Part shown: one piece after another, positions 7,056-16,072 of the stretch
Position numbering within the stretch: the first letter of the stretch is position 1
Layout of the letters: each line of letters starts with the position of its first letter
NCBI GenBank assembly: GCA_016650445.1
Contig: JAENVS010000036.1
Location: 62,001 to 126,000 of the forward strand
DNA length: 64,000 bases
Source of the DNA: Frankiaceae bacterium
GTDB taxonomy: Bacteria; Actinomycetota; Actinomycetes; Mycobacteriales; SCTD01
Direction of reading: 5' to 3'
Notes under the pieces: model-generated
What the model saw: the letters and a program-made list of their open reading frames with translations, nothing else
The model's database searches: none
What the model was told of the DNA's origin: nothing
Made by a program: the position numbers and the translations under genes

Positions 7056-7766
7056 CTAGCTCGTCAGGTAGGCGATGAGTGACGCGTCGCCCGTCGTCGC
7101 GAGATCGGACGCCGGGATCCGTCCCCACAACGCGAGCAGCAGCGACGAGGAAGTGCCCTCGACGACGGCGTCCGGCGCCGGCGGTGCGGCGGGGCGGACG
7201 TCGAACGAGCCAGGCCCCAGCCGGATCGCCCACTCCCTGTCTGCGTCTGTTGCGCGTACGACGGCTGTGCCCGATGGGATGTCGGGCTCCGGGTCGGTGG
7301 GGCCCATCACGGTGAGCATCTCGTCGATGCCGTCGACGGCGACGTCGACGTCGAAGCCGGTCGCGTCGTGATGCGCGGACTCGGCATCCCACCGGTGCAC
7401 GGCAGTCTCGAGCGTCATCCGCCGCGGCCAGAAGGACCCGAGCTGCGGCGTGTGCGGCGCCCAGTTCCACGCCGGGCTGTCCATGTCGATGCCGCGGAAG
7501 GTGATGAGCAGGTCGTCGACGCCCTCGTCGAACCACGCGAGCAGGTCCTCGTCCGGGGGCAGCTCCGCGGCGTACTTCTCCGGCGGGTCGGTGACACCAC
7601 GCACGATGTGGCGGGCGTGGAAGCGGTGCACGCTGCCGAGGTGCTGCGTGAGCTCGCGCACCGTCCAGTCGGGGCAGCCGGGCACCGTTGGCTCGAGCCC
7701 CCGCCGGGCGGCCGTGAGGAACGCATCGGCCTCGCGGCGGATCGTTGCGATCGCGTCGTAGGTCAC
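7056..7766 (-). CDS. Maleylpyruvate isomerase-type mycothiol-dependent family protein
   Basis: The GTG at 7766 overlaps the upstream stop (GTGA) and gives 236 residues. The N-terminal half is a DinB/MDMPI helical bundle with the histidines that bind metal (LTQHLGSVHRFHARHIV near 40-55 and LETAVHRWDAESA near 125). The C-terminal half is the alpha/beta MDMPI-C domain. Family members use mycothiol as cofactor or substrate. It is the last gene of a four-gene coupled operon that diverges from mshA, the first mycothiol biosynthesis gene, which supports that link. The actual substrate is unknown. Confidence 0.8.
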   Translation of the reverse strand: MTYDAIATIRREADAFLTAARRGLEPTVPGCPDWTVRELTQHLGSVHRFHARHIVRGVTDPPEKYAAELPPDEDLLAWFDEGVDDLLITFRGIDMDSPAWNWAPHTPQLGSFWPRRMTLETAVHRWDAESAHHDATGFDVDVAVDGIDEMLTVMGPTDPEPDIPSGTAVVRATDADREWAIRLGPGSFDVRPAAPPAPDAVVEGTSSSLLLALWGRIPASDLATTGDASLIAYLTS

Positions 7767-8197
7767 GGCATGCCGGCCGTCAGGTCGAGGTCGTCGGGCG
7801 GTGCATCGGGCGTCTTCCAGCCGATGTAGGGCTTGCCGAAGACGCCGTGCAGCTCGTTCGCGCGGTCCACCATCCGCGTGTACGCCGCCTCGAACGCCTC
7901 CGCGTCCTCCGCCTTGATGGCGGCTGTCACCGGCGCGTAGTCGTCGCGCAGGTAGTCGGTCATCTCGGGGTCGTACTTCGGCCGACTCTCCACCGACAGC
8001 TGGAGCTGCTTCACGACCGACTTGCAGAAGTACGCCGCCAGTGGCCAGTTGCCGGCCTTCGCGGCGTAGTACATGCGGTGCACGCGTGGGCCGACCTCGG
8101 CCATGAGCCGGTCCATGCCCGGCTGCTGCTTGGCCAGCTGGTCGAGCGTGAGGTCGCGCTTGCCGTTGTTGACGAGGTGAATGTGGTCCGCGGTCAT
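7763..8197 (-). CDS. Helical protein of unknown function
   Basis: A 144-residue protein starting at ATG 8197, which overlaps the methyltransferase stop by ATGA; its own stop overlaps the next start by GTGA. It is mostly helical and begins with a histidine-containing segment (MTADHIHLVNNGKRD). Other notable stretches are MYYAAKAGNWPLAAYF, RDDYAPVTAAIKAEDAEAF and the C-terminal GKPYIGWKTPDAPPDDLDL. There is one cysteine and no CxxCH. No family is recognised; translational coupling on both sides implies it works with its neighbours. Confidence 0.65.
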   Translation of the reverse strand: MTADHIHLVNNGKRDLTLDQLAKQQPGMDRLMAEVGPRVHRMYYAAKAGNWPLAAYFCKSVVKQLQLSVESRPKYDPEMTDYLRDDYAPVTAAIKAEDAEAFEAAYTRMVDRANELHGVFGKPYIGWKTPDAPPDDLDLTAGMP

Positions 8198-8973
8198 GGG
8201 TGGACAGTCTCCCAGGGCACGGTGAGCTCGCCGAACCGGTCGCGCCGGATGTCCTTCGGGTGGTCCAGCAGCTCGCACATCGCCAGCCAGCGCTGCCGGT
8301 TGCCGAAGGCGCCGTACGCCGCCGACCGGTCCCACGCGTCATCCATCGCCGCGAGCAGGTCGTGCACGCGCCGGCCCGGCACGTTGTGGTGGATCAGTGC
8401 TTTCGGGAGGCGCTCGGCGAGGTCGCTCGGGCGGCCGAGGGTGGGCAGGTGCGCCGCCAGCGTGAGGGTGCGCGGGCCGTTCGCGTCGAGCTCCACCCAT
8501 GCAGCGCGGCGGCCGATCTCGTCGCAGGTGCCCTCGACGAGGACGCCGCCTGGTGCGAGACCCTGCTGCAACGTCGACCAGGCCGCCGCGGCAGCGGCTT
8601 CGTCGTACTGCCGGAGGACGTTGAGCGCGCGGACGACGACGGGACGCAGCCCCGCGAGCTCGAACCCGCCGTGCACGAAGGACAGCCCGGGGCTCTCGGC
8701 CGGCTTGGCCGCGTCGACCCGCTCCTGGTCGATCTCGACGCCGACGACCCGCACCTGCGGGCGAACCTCCTGCAGCCGCATGTGCAGCTCGACGGCCGTG
8801 ATCGGGGTCGCGCCGAAGCCGAGGTCGACGACCAGCGGGTCGGCGGCCTCGCGAAGGAGCTGGCCGTGTACGGCGACGAGCCAGCGGTCCACGCGACGCA
8901 GCCGGTTCGGCCCGGTGGTGCCTCGCGTGGGTAGGCCCAGCGCCCTGGCCCGCCCTGCGGCGTACCTCTTCAT
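8194..8973 (-). CDS. Class I SAM-dependent methyltransferase-like protein
   Basis: Starts at ATG 8973, overlapping the SDR stop by ATGA; 259 residues. The Rossmann-type SAM-binding motif I is VVDLGFGATPITAVELHMRL near 60-80, followed by an acidic residue at the end of strand 2 (VVGVEIDQERV). Motif I has FG in place of the usual GxG, but the fold pattern is otherwise complete. The rest contains LAPGGVLVEGTCDE (motif III-like) and a helical C-terminus. Substrate unknown. It is the second gene of the four-gene unit divergent from mshA. Confidence 0.7.
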   Translation of the reverse strand: MKRYAAGRARALGLPTRGTTGPNRLRRVDRWLVAVHGQLLREAADPLVVDLGFGATPITAVELHMRLQEVRPQVRVVGVEIDQERVDAAKPAESPGLSFVHGGFELAGLRPVVVRALNVLRQYDEAAAAAAWSTLQQGLAPGGVLVEGTCDEIGRRAAWVELDANGPRTLTLAAHLPTLGRPSDLAERLPKALIHHNVPGRRVHDLLAAMDDAWDRSAAYGAFGNRQRWLAMCELLDHPKDIRRDRFGELTVPWETVHP

Positions 8974-9701
8974 GTTCGTCGGACGACTTTGGTGGCGGAA
9001 GCCTGCTGCTGGGGGGTCACCTGGACGAGGTCGATGTTGACGTGGGCCGGTCTCGACGCGACCCACGCGATGACGTCGGCGATGTCGTCGGCGGTCAGGG
9101 CGTCGACACCTGTGTAGACGGCCGCGGCCCGCTCGGCGTCACCGTCGAAGCGCCGCAACGAGAACTCCTCGGTGTTGACCAGGCCCGGCGCGACCTCGCT
9201 CACGCGGACCGACGACTCGACCAGCTCCAATCGCAGCGTGTCGCGCAGCGCCGCCACGGCGTGCTTGGCCGCGACGTAGCCACCGCCGCCCTCGTAGACC
9301 CACCGGCCGGCCGTCGACCCCGTCATCACGATGTGGCCGCCGGACGCTTGCAGCGCCGGCAGCACCGCCTGCACCGTCCGGACCAGGCCGAGGACGTTGA
9401 CGTCGTACATCCGTGCCCACGTGTCCATGTCGGCCGACCCGACGGGGGCCAGGTCCAAGGCGCCGCCGGCGTTGGCCACGAGCAGATCGCAGGCGGGAAC
9501 GGCGTCGGCGAGCGCGGCCACCGAGACTGGGTCTGTCACGTCGAGCGCGCACGGCCGAATGCGCGGGTTCTCCTGCGCAAGCTCGCCCAGCCGGTCGAGG
9601 CGCCGGGCCGCCGCGACGACCTCCCAGCCGTCAGCGGCGAGCCGCCGCGCGGTGGCGGCGCCGATGCCGCTGCTTGCTCCGGTCACGAGTGCGATGCCCA
9701 C
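8970..9701 (-). CDS. Short-chain dehydrogenase/reductase
   Basis: A classical 243-residue [11 protein letters not shown] at 7-14 binds the nucleotide, NAG at 77-79, and the catalytic tetrad is Asn102, Ser129, Tyr142, Lys146. AARR after strand 2 suggests NADP(H) preference. It corresponds to the SDR next to mshA in mycobacteria (Rv0484c). First gene of a leftward operon with a methyltransferase, an unknown helical protein and an MDMPI-like protein, each joined by four-base overlaps. Substrate unknown. Confidence 0.88.
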   Translation of the reverse strand: MGIALVTGASSGIGAATARRLAADGWEVVAAARRLDRLGELAQENPRIRPCALDVTDPVSVAALADAVPACDLLVANAGGALDLAPVGSADMDTWARMYDVNVLGLVRTVQAVLPALQASGGHIVMTGSTAGRWVYEGGGGYVAAKHAVAALRDTLRLELVESSVRVSEVAPGLVNTEEFSLRRFDGDAERAAAVYTGVDALTADDIADVIAWVASRPAHVNIDLVQVTPQQQASATKVVRRT

Positions 9702-9777
9702 GCGGGAAGTGTGCCCGGTGCTCTGGGGTTGGGGTCACAGGGCAGACTGTCCCCTGAGCTCGAGGAGGTGGCGGCGG

Positions 9778-11064
9778 ATGACCCCGGCCGTCGTGCGCAC
9801 GGTGCATCCACGCCGCATCGCCGTCCTCTCCGTGCACACCTCACCGCTCGAGCAGCCCGGCACGGGCGACGCCGGCGGCATGAACGTCTACGTCGTCGAG
9901 ACCTCCAAGCGGCTCGCCGAGCGCGGCGTCCAGGTCGAGGTGTTCACCCGCGCCACCAGCAGCGACCTGCCGCCGCTCGTCGAGCTCTCACCCGGCGTGA
10001 CCGTCCGCCACGTCACCGCAGGTCCGTTCGAGGGCCTGTCGAAGGAGGACCTGCCGGCGCAGCTGTGCGCGCTCGCCTCCGGCGTCCTGCGCACCGAGGC
10101 GCAGCACGAGCCCGGCTGGTACGACGTCGTGCACAGCCACTACTGGCTCTCGGGCCAGGTCGGCTGGCTGGCGAGCGAGCGGTGGGGCGCCCCGCTGGTG
10201 CACACCGCCCACACGCTCGCCAAGGTCAAGAACCTTGCCCTCGCGGACGGTGACGCACCCGAGCCCCTTCGCCGGGTCGTCGGCGAGGAGCAGGTCATCG
10301 CCGCGGCCGACCGCCTCGTGGCCAACACCGATGACGAGGCCCGCCAGCTCGTCGACCTCTACGGCGCCGAGGCCGAGCGCGTCGTCACCGTCGCGCCCGG
10401 CGTCGACCTCGAGCACTTCCGCCTCGGTGACGCCAGCGCCGCGCGGACCCGGCTCGGTATCCCGCCCGATGCCGTCGTGCTGCTGTTCGTCGGGCGCATC
10501 CAGCCACTCAAGGCGCCCGACGTCCTGCTCCGGGCCGCAGCGCGGCTGCTCGAGCAGGACCCGTCAATGCGGCAGCGACTCGTCGTCGCGGTGGTCGGCG
10601 GTCCGAGCGGCACCGGGCTGGCCGAACCCGAGGCCCTGCAGGACCTCGCGCGCGCCCTCGGCATCGCCGACGTCACGCGCTTCGAGGCACCCTCTGCCGG
10701 CAAGGGCCGCCTCCGCGACTGGTACCGCGCAGCATCGGTCGTCGCGGTGCCGAGTCACAGCGAGTCGTTCGGGCTGGTCGCGCTCGAGGCGCAGGCCTGT
10801 GGCACGCCCGTCGTCGCCACCGACATCGGTGGGCTGCGCACCGCTGTGCGCGACGGCGTCAGCGGGCTGCTCGTGCCCGGTCACGACGCAGGCGAGTGGG
10901 CGGCTGCCCTGACCAAGGCGGTCGAGATGCGCGCGGTGCTCGGCGAAGGCGCGGTGGCGCACGCGGCGCAGTTCTCCTGGTCGACGACCGCCGCCGGCCT
11001 GCTCGCGACGTACCGCGACGCGCTTGCCGACCGCTCCGGTCTCCTGGTCGCCAGCGCGCGATGA
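9778..11064 (+). CDS. mshA: D-inositol-3-phosphate glycosyltransferase (mycothiol synthesis)
   Basis: ATG 9778 is preceded by GAGGAGG at nine bases; 428 residues. This GT4 enzyme transfers GlcNAc from UDP-GlcNAc to 1D-myo-inositol 3-phosphate, the first step of mycothiol synthesis. Diagnostic stretches are [20 protein letters not shown] near the N-terminus (inositol phosphate and nucleotide-sugar site), [16 protein letters not shown], and [20 protein letters not shown] near 320-345 holding the donor-binding glutamates. The gene lies beside YbjN and gpm genes as in M. tuberculosis. Its stop overlaps the first of two five-codon minicistrons. Confidence 0.92.
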   Translation: MTPAVVRTVHPRRIAVLSVHTSPLEQPGTGDAGGMNVYVVETSKRLAERGVQVEVFTRATSSDLPPLVELSPGVTVRHVTAGPFEGLSKEDLPAQLCALASGVLRTEAQHEPGWYDVVHSHYWLSGQVGWLASERWGAPLVHTAHTLAKVKNLALADGDAPEPLRRVVGEEQVIAAADRLVANTDDEARQLVDLYGAEAERVVTVAPGVDLEHFRLGDASAARTRLGIPPDAVVLLFVGRIQPLKAPDVLLRAAARLLEQDPSMRQRLVVAVVGGPSGTGLAEPEALQDLARALGIADVTRFEAPSAGKGRLRDWYRAASVVAVPSHSESFGLVALEAQACGTPVVATDIGGLRTAVRDGVSGLLVPGHDAGEWAAALTKAVEMRAVLGEGAVAHAAQFSWSTTAAGLLATYRDALADRSGLLVASAR

Positions 11065-11088
11065 CACCCGCCCGATGACACCCGCCCG
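11061..11088 (+). repeat. 14-bp tandem duplication forming two ATGA-linked minicistrons
   Basis: ATGACACCCGCCCG occurs at 11061-11074 and 11075-11088, and ATGAC starts a third time at 11089. Each copy encodes MTPAR followed by TGA. The first ATG overlaps the mshA stop (ATGA), the second overlaps the first TPAR stop, and the ybjN ATG overlaps the second. The arrangement gives four cistrons joined by three stop-start overlaps. This is directly readable; whether ribosomes use it is inference. Confidence 0.8.
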
Positions 11089-11577
11089 ATGACCGCGGCG
11101 CCCGACGCGATTCGCGCAGCTCTCGACAACGGCGGGCTCACCTACGAGGAGACCGAGCCCGGCTCGTTCTTCGTGACGCTGCCCGGCACGCACAAGCTGG
11201 CAACGCACTGCTGGCTCGTCGTCGGCCGGCACGCACTGCTGGTCGAGGCCTTCGTCGTACGCAAGCCCGACGAGAACGTCGAGGAGTTCCAGCGCTTCCT
11301 GCTGCGTCGCAACAGCCGGATGTACGCCGTTGCGTTCTCGACCGATGCCTCGGGCGACGTCTACCTCGTCGGCCGGCTGTCGCTGGACGGCATCACCGAA
11401 ACCGAGGTCGACCGCATCCTCGGCTGCGTCCTGCAGTACTCCGACGAGTCGTTCGACACCCTGCTCGAGATCGGCTTCTCGTCGTCGATCCGCCGCGAGT
11501 GGGCCTGGCGGCTCAAGCGCGGCGAGTCGACCGCCAACCTGCAGGCCTTCGCGCGCTTCGCCCAGCCCGAGGATTAG
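11089..11577 (+). CDS. YbjN domain-containing protein
   Basis: A 162-residue acidic protein with the YbjN fold typical of actinobacteria (Rv0487 next to mshA in M. tuberculosis). The N-terminus has a helix then strands (GSFFVTLPG, HCWLVVGRHALLVEAFVV), and the C-terminus a helix with EFQRFLLRRNSRMYAVAF. These proteins are thought to be related to type III chaperones, but no client is established. ATG 11089 overlaps the stop of a minicistron (ATGA), so its translation depends on ribosomes coming from mshA or on reinitiation. Confidence 0.75.
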   Translation: MTAAPDAIRAALDNGGLTYEETEPGSFFVTLPGTHKLATHCWLVVGRHALLVEAFVVRKPDENVEEFQRFLLRRNSRMYAVAFSTDASGDVYLVGRLSLDGITETEVDRILGCVLQYSDESFDTLLEIGFSSSIRREWAWRLKRGESTANLQAFARFAQPED

Positions 11578-11607
11578 GCGTCGCTCGTCGGCCGCGCCGT
11601 CCCGCCG

Positions 11608-11659
11608 TACGGATCAACTTCGGCCGTGCCGAGCGTGGCCGCATGGAAGTTGATCCGTA
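11608..11659. repeat. 52-bp inverted repeat, unit 1
   Basis: TACGGATCAACTTC (11608-11621) and GAAGTTGATCCGTA (11646-11659) are perfect 14-bp arms around 24 bases. The second half of the core, GAGCGTGGCCGCATG, is identical in unit 2, 73 bp downstream. The pair fills most of the gap between the YbjN gene and gpmA. Confidence 0.8.
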
Positions 11660-11680
11660 GGGACGCGACACCGGCCCTCT

Positions 11681-11732
11681 TACGGATCAACTTCTGACGG
11701 GTCGAGCGTGGCCGCATGGACGTTGATCCGTA
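11681..11732. repeat. 52-bp inverted repeat, unit 2
   Basis: TACGGATCAACTTC (11681-11694) and GACGTTGATCCGTA (11719-11732) repeat unit 1 with one arm mismatch and the same total length. Units 1 and 2 are direct repeats of one another. Either could terminate ybjN transcription, or the pair may be a REP-like mobile sequence. Confidence 0.78.
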
Positions 11733-11832
11733 GCGGCCGGTGGCCGGTGGCCGGTGACCGCCGTCCGGCAGTCCGTCACCCCGCGGAGGGCTACTTGAGC
11801 GACGAACGTCGTCGTACGAAAGGATCGTCGCC

Positions 11833-12576
11833 ATGGCGACGCTGATCCTGCTCCGGCACGGCGAGAGCGACTGGAACAAGAAGAACCTGTTCACCGGCTG
11901 GGTCGACGTCGACCTCACCGTGCTCGGTGAGGAGCAGGCGCGGCTGGGGGGTCTCGCGTTGCGCAAGGCCGACCTGCTGCCGACGGTCGCGCACACGTCG
12001 CTGCTGACGCGGGCCATCCGCACATCGAACCTCGCGGTCGAGGCGTGCGGGCGCAGCTGGATCCCCGTCAAGCGGCACTGGCGGCTCAACGAGCGCCACT
12101 ACGGCGCGCTGCAGGGCCTGGACAAGAGCGCCACGCGCGAGAAGTACGGCGATGAGCAGTTCATGCTCTGGCGACGCTCGTACGACGTGCCGCCGCCGCC
12201 CATCGACCCGGGCAGCGAGTGGGACGTGTCCTCCGACCTGCGCTACCGGCTGCTGGCCCGCGACCTCGTGCCGCGCACGGAGTGCCTGGCCGACGTCGTG
12301 CACCGGATGCTGCCGTACTGGTACGACGCGATCGTGCCCGACCTGCGGGCCGGCGAGGTCGTGCTCGTCGCCGCCCATGGCAACTCGTTGCGCGCCCTGG
12401 TCGCCCACCTCGACGGTCTCAGCAAGCAGGAGGTCGTGGGGCTGAACATCCCGACCGGCCAGCCCCTGCGCTACGTCCTCGACGGCGACCTGCGCCCGAC
12501 CACCAAGGGCGGTCAGTACCTCGACGAGGAGGCGGCCGCCGCCGCCGCGATCGCGGTCGCCAACCAGGGTCGCTAG
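11833..12576 (+). CDS. gpmA: 2,3-bisphosphoglycerate-dependent phosphoglycerate mutase
   Basis: A 247-residue histidine phosphatase-fold mutase interconverting 3- and 2-phosphoglycerate in glycolysis. The phosphohistidine motif [10 protein letters not shown] includes His9; [28 protein letters not shown] and the second catalytic histidine in [10 protein letters not shown] are all present, as in full-length dPGM. A C-terminal Ala-rich tail is common in actinobacterial forms. Start at ATG after AAAGGATCG. It corresponds to Rv0489. A hairpin follows the stop. Confidence 0.93.
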   Translation: MATLILLRHGESDWNKKNLFTGWVDVDLTVLGEEQARLGGLALRKADLLPTVAHTSLLTRAIRTSNLAVEACGRSWIPVKRHWRLNERHYGALQGLDKSATREKYGDEQFMLWRRSYDVPPPPIDPGSEWDVSSDLRYRLLARDLVPRTECLADVVHRMLPYWYDAIVPDLRAGEVVLVAAHGNSLRALVAHLDGLSKQEVVGLNIPTGQPLRYVLDGDLRPTTKGGQYLDEEAAAAAAIAVANQGR

Positions 12577-12581
12577 CCCAG

Positions 12582-12622
12582 CGGATGGTCCCGATGGGGG
12601 ATGTCGGATTCGGGACCATTCG
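12582..12622. terminator. Stem-loop after gpmA
   Basis: ATGGTCCCGA (12585-12594) pairs perfectly with TCGGGACCAT (12610-12619) and the stem extends three more pairs with one G-T wobble, giving about 13 bp and a 15-base loop. It begins six bases after the gpmA stop. Its position covers an upstream candidate ATG of the subtilase gene, arguing that ATG is not used. Confidence 0.65.
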
Positions 12623-12636
12623 CGCAGGGTTGGGCA

Positions 12637-14274
12637 GTGCGCCTGACCCTCGTCCCCGTCGCGGCCGGACTGCTGCTGCTGCCGGCCCTGCCGATGGCCT
12701 CCGCCTCCGCGGCCGGCGGGAACGTTCGGGTGACCGCCGTCGTGCGCGACGCGAGCGGGCAGCTGTCCTTCAGGCACGGGCGCGCCCTCGACCTGTGGCA
12801 CGGCCGCGCGCTGGCGGCCAGGTGGCGCGGTGAGCAGGGCGTCGTCGCCGCGGACGTCGCCCACCGGATCCGTACGACGGGGATCCCCGACCCGCTCGCG
12901 CCGGTTCAGTGGGCCCTGACGGCGCTGCGCGCCACCGACGTGGGTGACGCAGCCGGTCAGGTCGTCGGCGTCGTCGACACCGGGGTGCAGGCCGACCATC
13001 CCGACCTCGCCGGCGTCGTCCTGCCTGGCAGGGACTACGTCGAGCCCGGCGGTGACGGACGGACCGACCCCAACGGCCACGGGACGCACGTCGCCGGCAT
13101 CGTCGCGGCGCTGCGCGACAACGGGATCGGCGGCGCCGGTCTCGCGCAGGGCGCGCACGTGCTTCCGGTCCGGGTGATGGCCGCCGACGGAAGCGGCCTG
13201 GATGTCGACGCCGCCGAGGGCCTGGTCTGGGCCGTCCAGCACGGCGCCACCGTCGTCAACCTGTCCTTCGGCGGTCCGGACCGCAGCACGGTCATGGACC
13301 GCGCGGTGCAGTACGCCCTCGAGAGCGGGGTGCCCGTCGTCGTCGCCGCCGGCAACGAGGGCGCTCTCGACGATCCCCTCGAGTGGCCCGCCGCCACCGA
13401 TGGCGTCATCGCCGTCGGTGCCGTCGACGCGGCGGGGGTCCGCCCGTCCTGGTCCAGCACGGGCGCACACCTCGCCGTCGTCGCCCCGGGCGCGCGCATC
13501 ACCTCGACGGTGCCCTACAGCGACAACCCCTCCGGCTACGCCACGTGGGACGGGACGTCGATGGCGGCGCCGTTCGTCAGCGCCGCCGTCGCGTTGCTCC
13601 GCCACGCCCAGCCGACGCTGACCCCTGGCGGCGTTCGTCAGCGGCTCATGGTCACAGCCGCCGACCTCGGTCCGGTGGGCATCGACCCCCAGTACGGCGC
13701 CGGTCTGGTCGACATCGTCGCCGCCGAGAGCGTCGCGGCACCCGAGCCCGCACCCGACCCCGGGGTCGTCACGCCGTTCTACACAGCACGCATCTCCACG
13801 AGCCGCACGTCGGTGCCGTACGTCGGCGCCGTCACGGTGGCCACGCGGGTCCTCGCCGGCGACGTCGGACGCAGCGGCATCCCCGTCACCCTGCAGCGCC
13901 TCGTCGGCACGTCCTGGGTCGAGACCCGCGTCGGCACGAGCGGCGCCGGCGGCCTCACCTCCTGGGTCCTGCACCCCGACCGCACGACGTCGTACCGCGT
14001 GGTCGGGGTGGGCCTGGTCTCGCCGACGCTGCGTATCCCGGTGACCCCGGTCGTGAGCCTGCGGGTCAGCAGAACCGGCGTGGCCGGCCGGGTGCTGCCC
14101 GCGGGCGCGGCGTACGTGCGCATCGACGACCGCCGCGGGACGTCGTGGGTCGCGCTGACGACGCTGCGCTCCGCGACCGACGGCACCTTCCGGCAGACCC
14201 GCCGGCTGGCCGCCGGCACCGTGCTGCGCGCGGTGGCCTCCGGTGTGGCCAGCCCCGCAGTGCGCGTCGCTTAG
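12637..14274 (+). CDS. Secreted S8 (subtilisin-like) serine protease
   Basis: Start taken at GTG 12637, downstream of the gpmA hairpin, giving 545 residues and a proper signal peptide (hydrophobic core, then ASASAAGG). An ATG at 12601 would lie inside that hairpin. Catalytic motifs are in order: [14 protein letters not shown] (Asp), [10 protein letters not shown] (His), AAGNEG (oxyanion Asn), GTSMAAPF (Ser). After the protease domain (to about residue 360) a Pro-rich hinge leads to a beta-rich region of about 170 residues resembling that of the membrane protein at 1482. No C-terminal membrane anchor, so it is probably released or wall-bound. Confidence 0.88.
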   Translation: MRLTLVPVAAGLLLLPALPMASASAAGGNVRVTAVVRDASGQLSFRHGRALDLWHGRALAARWRGEQGVVAADVAHRIRTTGIPDPLAPVQWALTALRATDVGDAAGQVVGVVDTGVQADHPDLAGVVLPGRDYVEPGGDGRTDPNGHGTHVAGIVAALRDNGIGGAGLAQGAHVLPVRVMAADGSGLDVDAAEGLVWAVQHGATVVNLSFGGPDRSTVMDRAVQYALESGVPVVVAAGNEGALDDPLEWPAATDGVIAVGAVDAAGVRPSWSSTGAHLAVVAPGARITSTVPYSDNPSGYATWDGTSMAAPFVSAAVALLRHAQPTLTPGGVRQRLMVTAADLGPVGIDPQYGAGLVDIVAAESVAAPEPAPDPGVVTPFYTARISTSRTSVPYVGAVTVATRVLAGDVGRSGIPVTLQRLVGTSWVETRVGTSGAGGLTSWVLHPDRTTSYRVVGVGLVSPTLRIPVTPVVSLRVSRTGVAGRVLPAGAAYVRIDDRRGTSWVALTTLRSATDGTFRQTRRLAAGTVLRAVASGVASPAVRVA

Positions 14275-15062
14275 CGGGCAGCCTCGGTCGCTGGGTGGGT
14301 CAGCGTGCCGCCGCTCGCCCGGACGGCACACAGGCGCACCAGCTCGTCGTACGCCGCCTTGCCCAGCAGCTCGGTCAGCTCCGGGCCGTAAGACAGGTAG
14401 AGCGGCTCCTCACCGACGTGCGCTGCCGGTGACGACGTGCACCACCAGTGCAGGTCCTCGCCGCCCGGGCCCCAGCCGCGCCGGTCGAACTCGCCGATGC
14501 TCGTGACCAGCACGGTTGTGTCGTCGGGCCGCTCGACCTCCTCCTGGGTGCGTCGCACCGGCAGCTGCCAGCAGACGTCGGGCTTGGTCTGCAGCGGGTG
14601 CAGCCCGATCCGCAGCGCCAGGCCGTGCAGCGCGCAGCCCTCACCGCCGTCGAAGCCGGGCCGGTTGAGGAACACGCAGGCGCCCTTGACCCGCCGCGTG
14701 CGGCGCGCCGGCTCGCCCTCGAGCTCGTCCTCCTCCGAGATGCCCTTCTCACGGCCGATCTCGGCGTACTGCCACTCCTTCTTCTTCAGCAGCTTGGCGT
14801 ACTTCGTGACCCGCTTCTCGTCGTCCTTGTCGGAGTAGAAGGCGCCATGGCTGCAGCAGCCGTCGTCGGCGCGGCCCTCGACGACGCCCTGGCAGCCCCG
14901 CCCGTAGATGCAGGTCCAGTTCGACAGCAGCCAGGTCAGGTCGGCGCGCACGATGTGCTCGGCGTCGGCCGGGTCGGGGAACTCCACCCAGTCGCGGGCG
15001 ACGTCCACCGAGACCTCGCCGAGGCTGGGCATGCCGAGGTCGATCGTCTGAGGGCGGGTCAC
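14271..15062 (-). CDS. Cysteine-rich conserved actinobacterial protein (Rv0495c type)
   Basis: Starting at GTG 15062, where TAGCGT lies seven bases upstream, the protein has 263 residues. It carries a cluster of cysteines and histidines ([51 protein letters not shown]) that looks like a metal or Fe-S binding arrangement. It matches in position and type the conserved Rv0495c-like gene that stands divergently beside the exopolyphosphatase gene in mycobacteria. Biochemical role unknown. It overlaps the subtilase gene tail-to-tail by four bases. Confidence 0.75.
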   Translation of the reverse strand: MTRPQTIDLGMPSLGEVSVDVARDWVEFPDPADAEHIVRADLTWLLSNWTCIYGRGCQGVVEGRADDGCCSHGAFYSDKDDEKRVTKYAKLLKKKEWQYAEIGREKGISEEDELEGEPARRTRRVKGACVFLNRPGFDGGEGCALHGLALRIGLHPLQTKPDVCWQLPVRRTQEEVERPDDTTVLVTSIGEFDRRGWGPGGEDLHWWCTSSPAAHVGEEPLYLSYGPELTELLGKAAYDELVRLCAVRASGGTLTHPATEAAR

Positions 15063-15069
15063 GGTGCGC

Positions 15070-15075
15070 ACGCTA
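15070..15075 (-). promoter_or_regulatory. Leaderless promoter -10 (TAGCGT, reverse strand)
   Basis: On the reverse strand TAGCGT lies seven bases before GTG 15062. With the forward TACGGT at 15100 it forms a compact divergent promoter pair within 50 bp. Confidence 0.55.
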
Positions 15076-15099
15076 CCGGCCAGGTTGGGTTCGAGCCCG

Positions 15100-15105
15100 T
15101 ACGGT
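15100..15105 (+). promoter_or_regulatory. Leaderless promoter -10 (TACGGT)
   Basis: TACGGT is six bases before ATG 15112 of the exopolyphosphatase gene; no ribosome site is visible between them. Confidence 0.55.
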
Positions 15106-15111
15106 CGCCAC

Positions 15112-16044
15112 ATGCGACTGGGTGTCCTGGACGTCGGGTCCAACACGGTGCACCTGCTCGTCGTCGACGCCCACAGCGGCGCCCACCCCGACCCGGTCCG
15201 GTCGCACAAGTCGGAGCTGCAGCTGGCGGAGCTGCTGGACGACGACGGGTCGCTCGGGCCGGACGGCACCGACGTCCTCGTCGCCGCGATCGCGGCCGCT
15301 CGTGCCGAGGCCGAGCAGGAGGGCGTCGAGGACCTGGTCGCCTTCGCGACGTCGGCGGTGCGTGACGCGACCGACTCCGCCGAGGTCCTGGCGCGCGTGC
15401 GCGAGGAGACCGGGGTCGACCTGGAGGTGCTCGCCGGTGAGGACGAGGCGCGGCTGACGTTCCTCGCGGTGCGCCGGTGGTTCGGCTGGAGCGCCGGCCG
15501 GGTGTTGTGCCTCGACATCGGTGGCGGCTCCCTCGAGCTGGCGACGGGAGTCGACGAGGAGCCCGACGTTGCGCTGTCCCTCCCGCTCGGCGCCGGTCGG
15601 TTGACGCGGGAGCTCCTGCCTGGGGACCCGCCGCGACGGCGCGAGGTCGCGGCGTTGCGTGACCACGTCGGGGCTGTGCTGGCGGAGGCTGTGACGACGA
15701 TCGCCGTGGCCGGCCCGGCAGACCGGGCGGTGGCGACGTCGAAGACCTTCCGCTCACTGGCGCGGCTGGACGGCGCCGCGCCGTACGCCGAAGGACCGCG
15801 CGTCCCGCGCTCGCTGAGCCGTTCCGGCGTCGAGCGCCTGGTCGAGCTCTTGGCCGGGATGCGGGTCGTCGACAGGGCCCGCCTGCCTGGGGTCTCGCCG
15901 AGCCGGGCCCGACAGCTGCTCGCCGGTGCCGTCGTTGCGCACGAGGCGCTGGTGGCCTTCGGGCTCGAGAGCGTCGACGTCTGCCCCTGGGCGCTGCGCG
16001 AGGGCGTGATCCTGCGCAGGCTGGACTGGCTCGGGGGCGGTTGA
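15112..16044 (+). CDS. ppx: Ppx/GppA-family exopolyphosphatase
   Basis: A 310-residue member of the ASKHA-fold Ppx/GppA family. Phosphate-binding loops are [11 protein letters not shown] near 7-17 and [13 protein letters not shown] near 143-155; the catalytic glutamate lies in the [19 protein letters not shown] region. The short form without the C-terminal HD domain is like mycobacterial Rv0496. It hydrolyses polyphosphate or pppGpp, linking it to the stringent response (family knowledge). It is transcribed divergently from the cysteine-rich gene and leads towards a TIM-barrel isomerase gene, as in mycobacteria. Confidence 0.88.
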   Translation: MRLGVLDVGSNTVHLLVVDAHSGAHPDPVRSHKSELQLAELLDDDGSLGPDGTDVLVAAIAAARAEAEQEGVEDLVAFATSAVRDATDSAEVLARVREETGVDLEVLAGEDEARLTFLAVRRWFGWSAGRVLCLDIGGGSLELATGVDEEPDVALSLPLGAGRLTRELLPGDPPRRREVAALRDHVGAVLAEAVTTIAVAGPADRAVATSKTFRSLARLDGAAPYAEGPRVPRSLSRSGVERLVELLAGMRVVDRARLPGVSPSRARQLLAGAVVAHEALVAFGLESVDVCPWALREGVILRRLDWLGGG

Positions 16045-16058
16045 GGACGACTCGACCG

Positions 16059-16064
16059 TAGGCT
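16059..16064 (+). promoter_or_regulatory. Promoter -10 (TAGGCT) near the isomerase start
   Basis: TAGGCT lies eight bases before ATG 16073, giving a leader of at most two bases. It overlaps no coding sequence. Confidence 0.5.
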
Positions 16065-16072
16065 CGGAGATC

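Noticed and set aside
8198-8342. Longer starts for the MDMPI-like and unknown proteins reaching into the methyltransferase gene
   Set aside because: The added sequence is Arg/Gly-rich frame-shadow; the four-base overlaps at 7766 and 8197 define better starts.
12601-12636. ATG 12601 as start of the subtilase
   Set aside because: It lies inside the loop of the gpmA stem-loop; GTG 12637 just after the hairpin gives a cleaner signal peptide.
11791-14331. Long reverse-strand open frame (about 846 codons) opposite gpmA and the subtilase gene
   Set aside because: It is a GC-skew shadow: composition is Arg/Gly/Ala/Asp without domains, while both forward genes have intact catalytic motifs.
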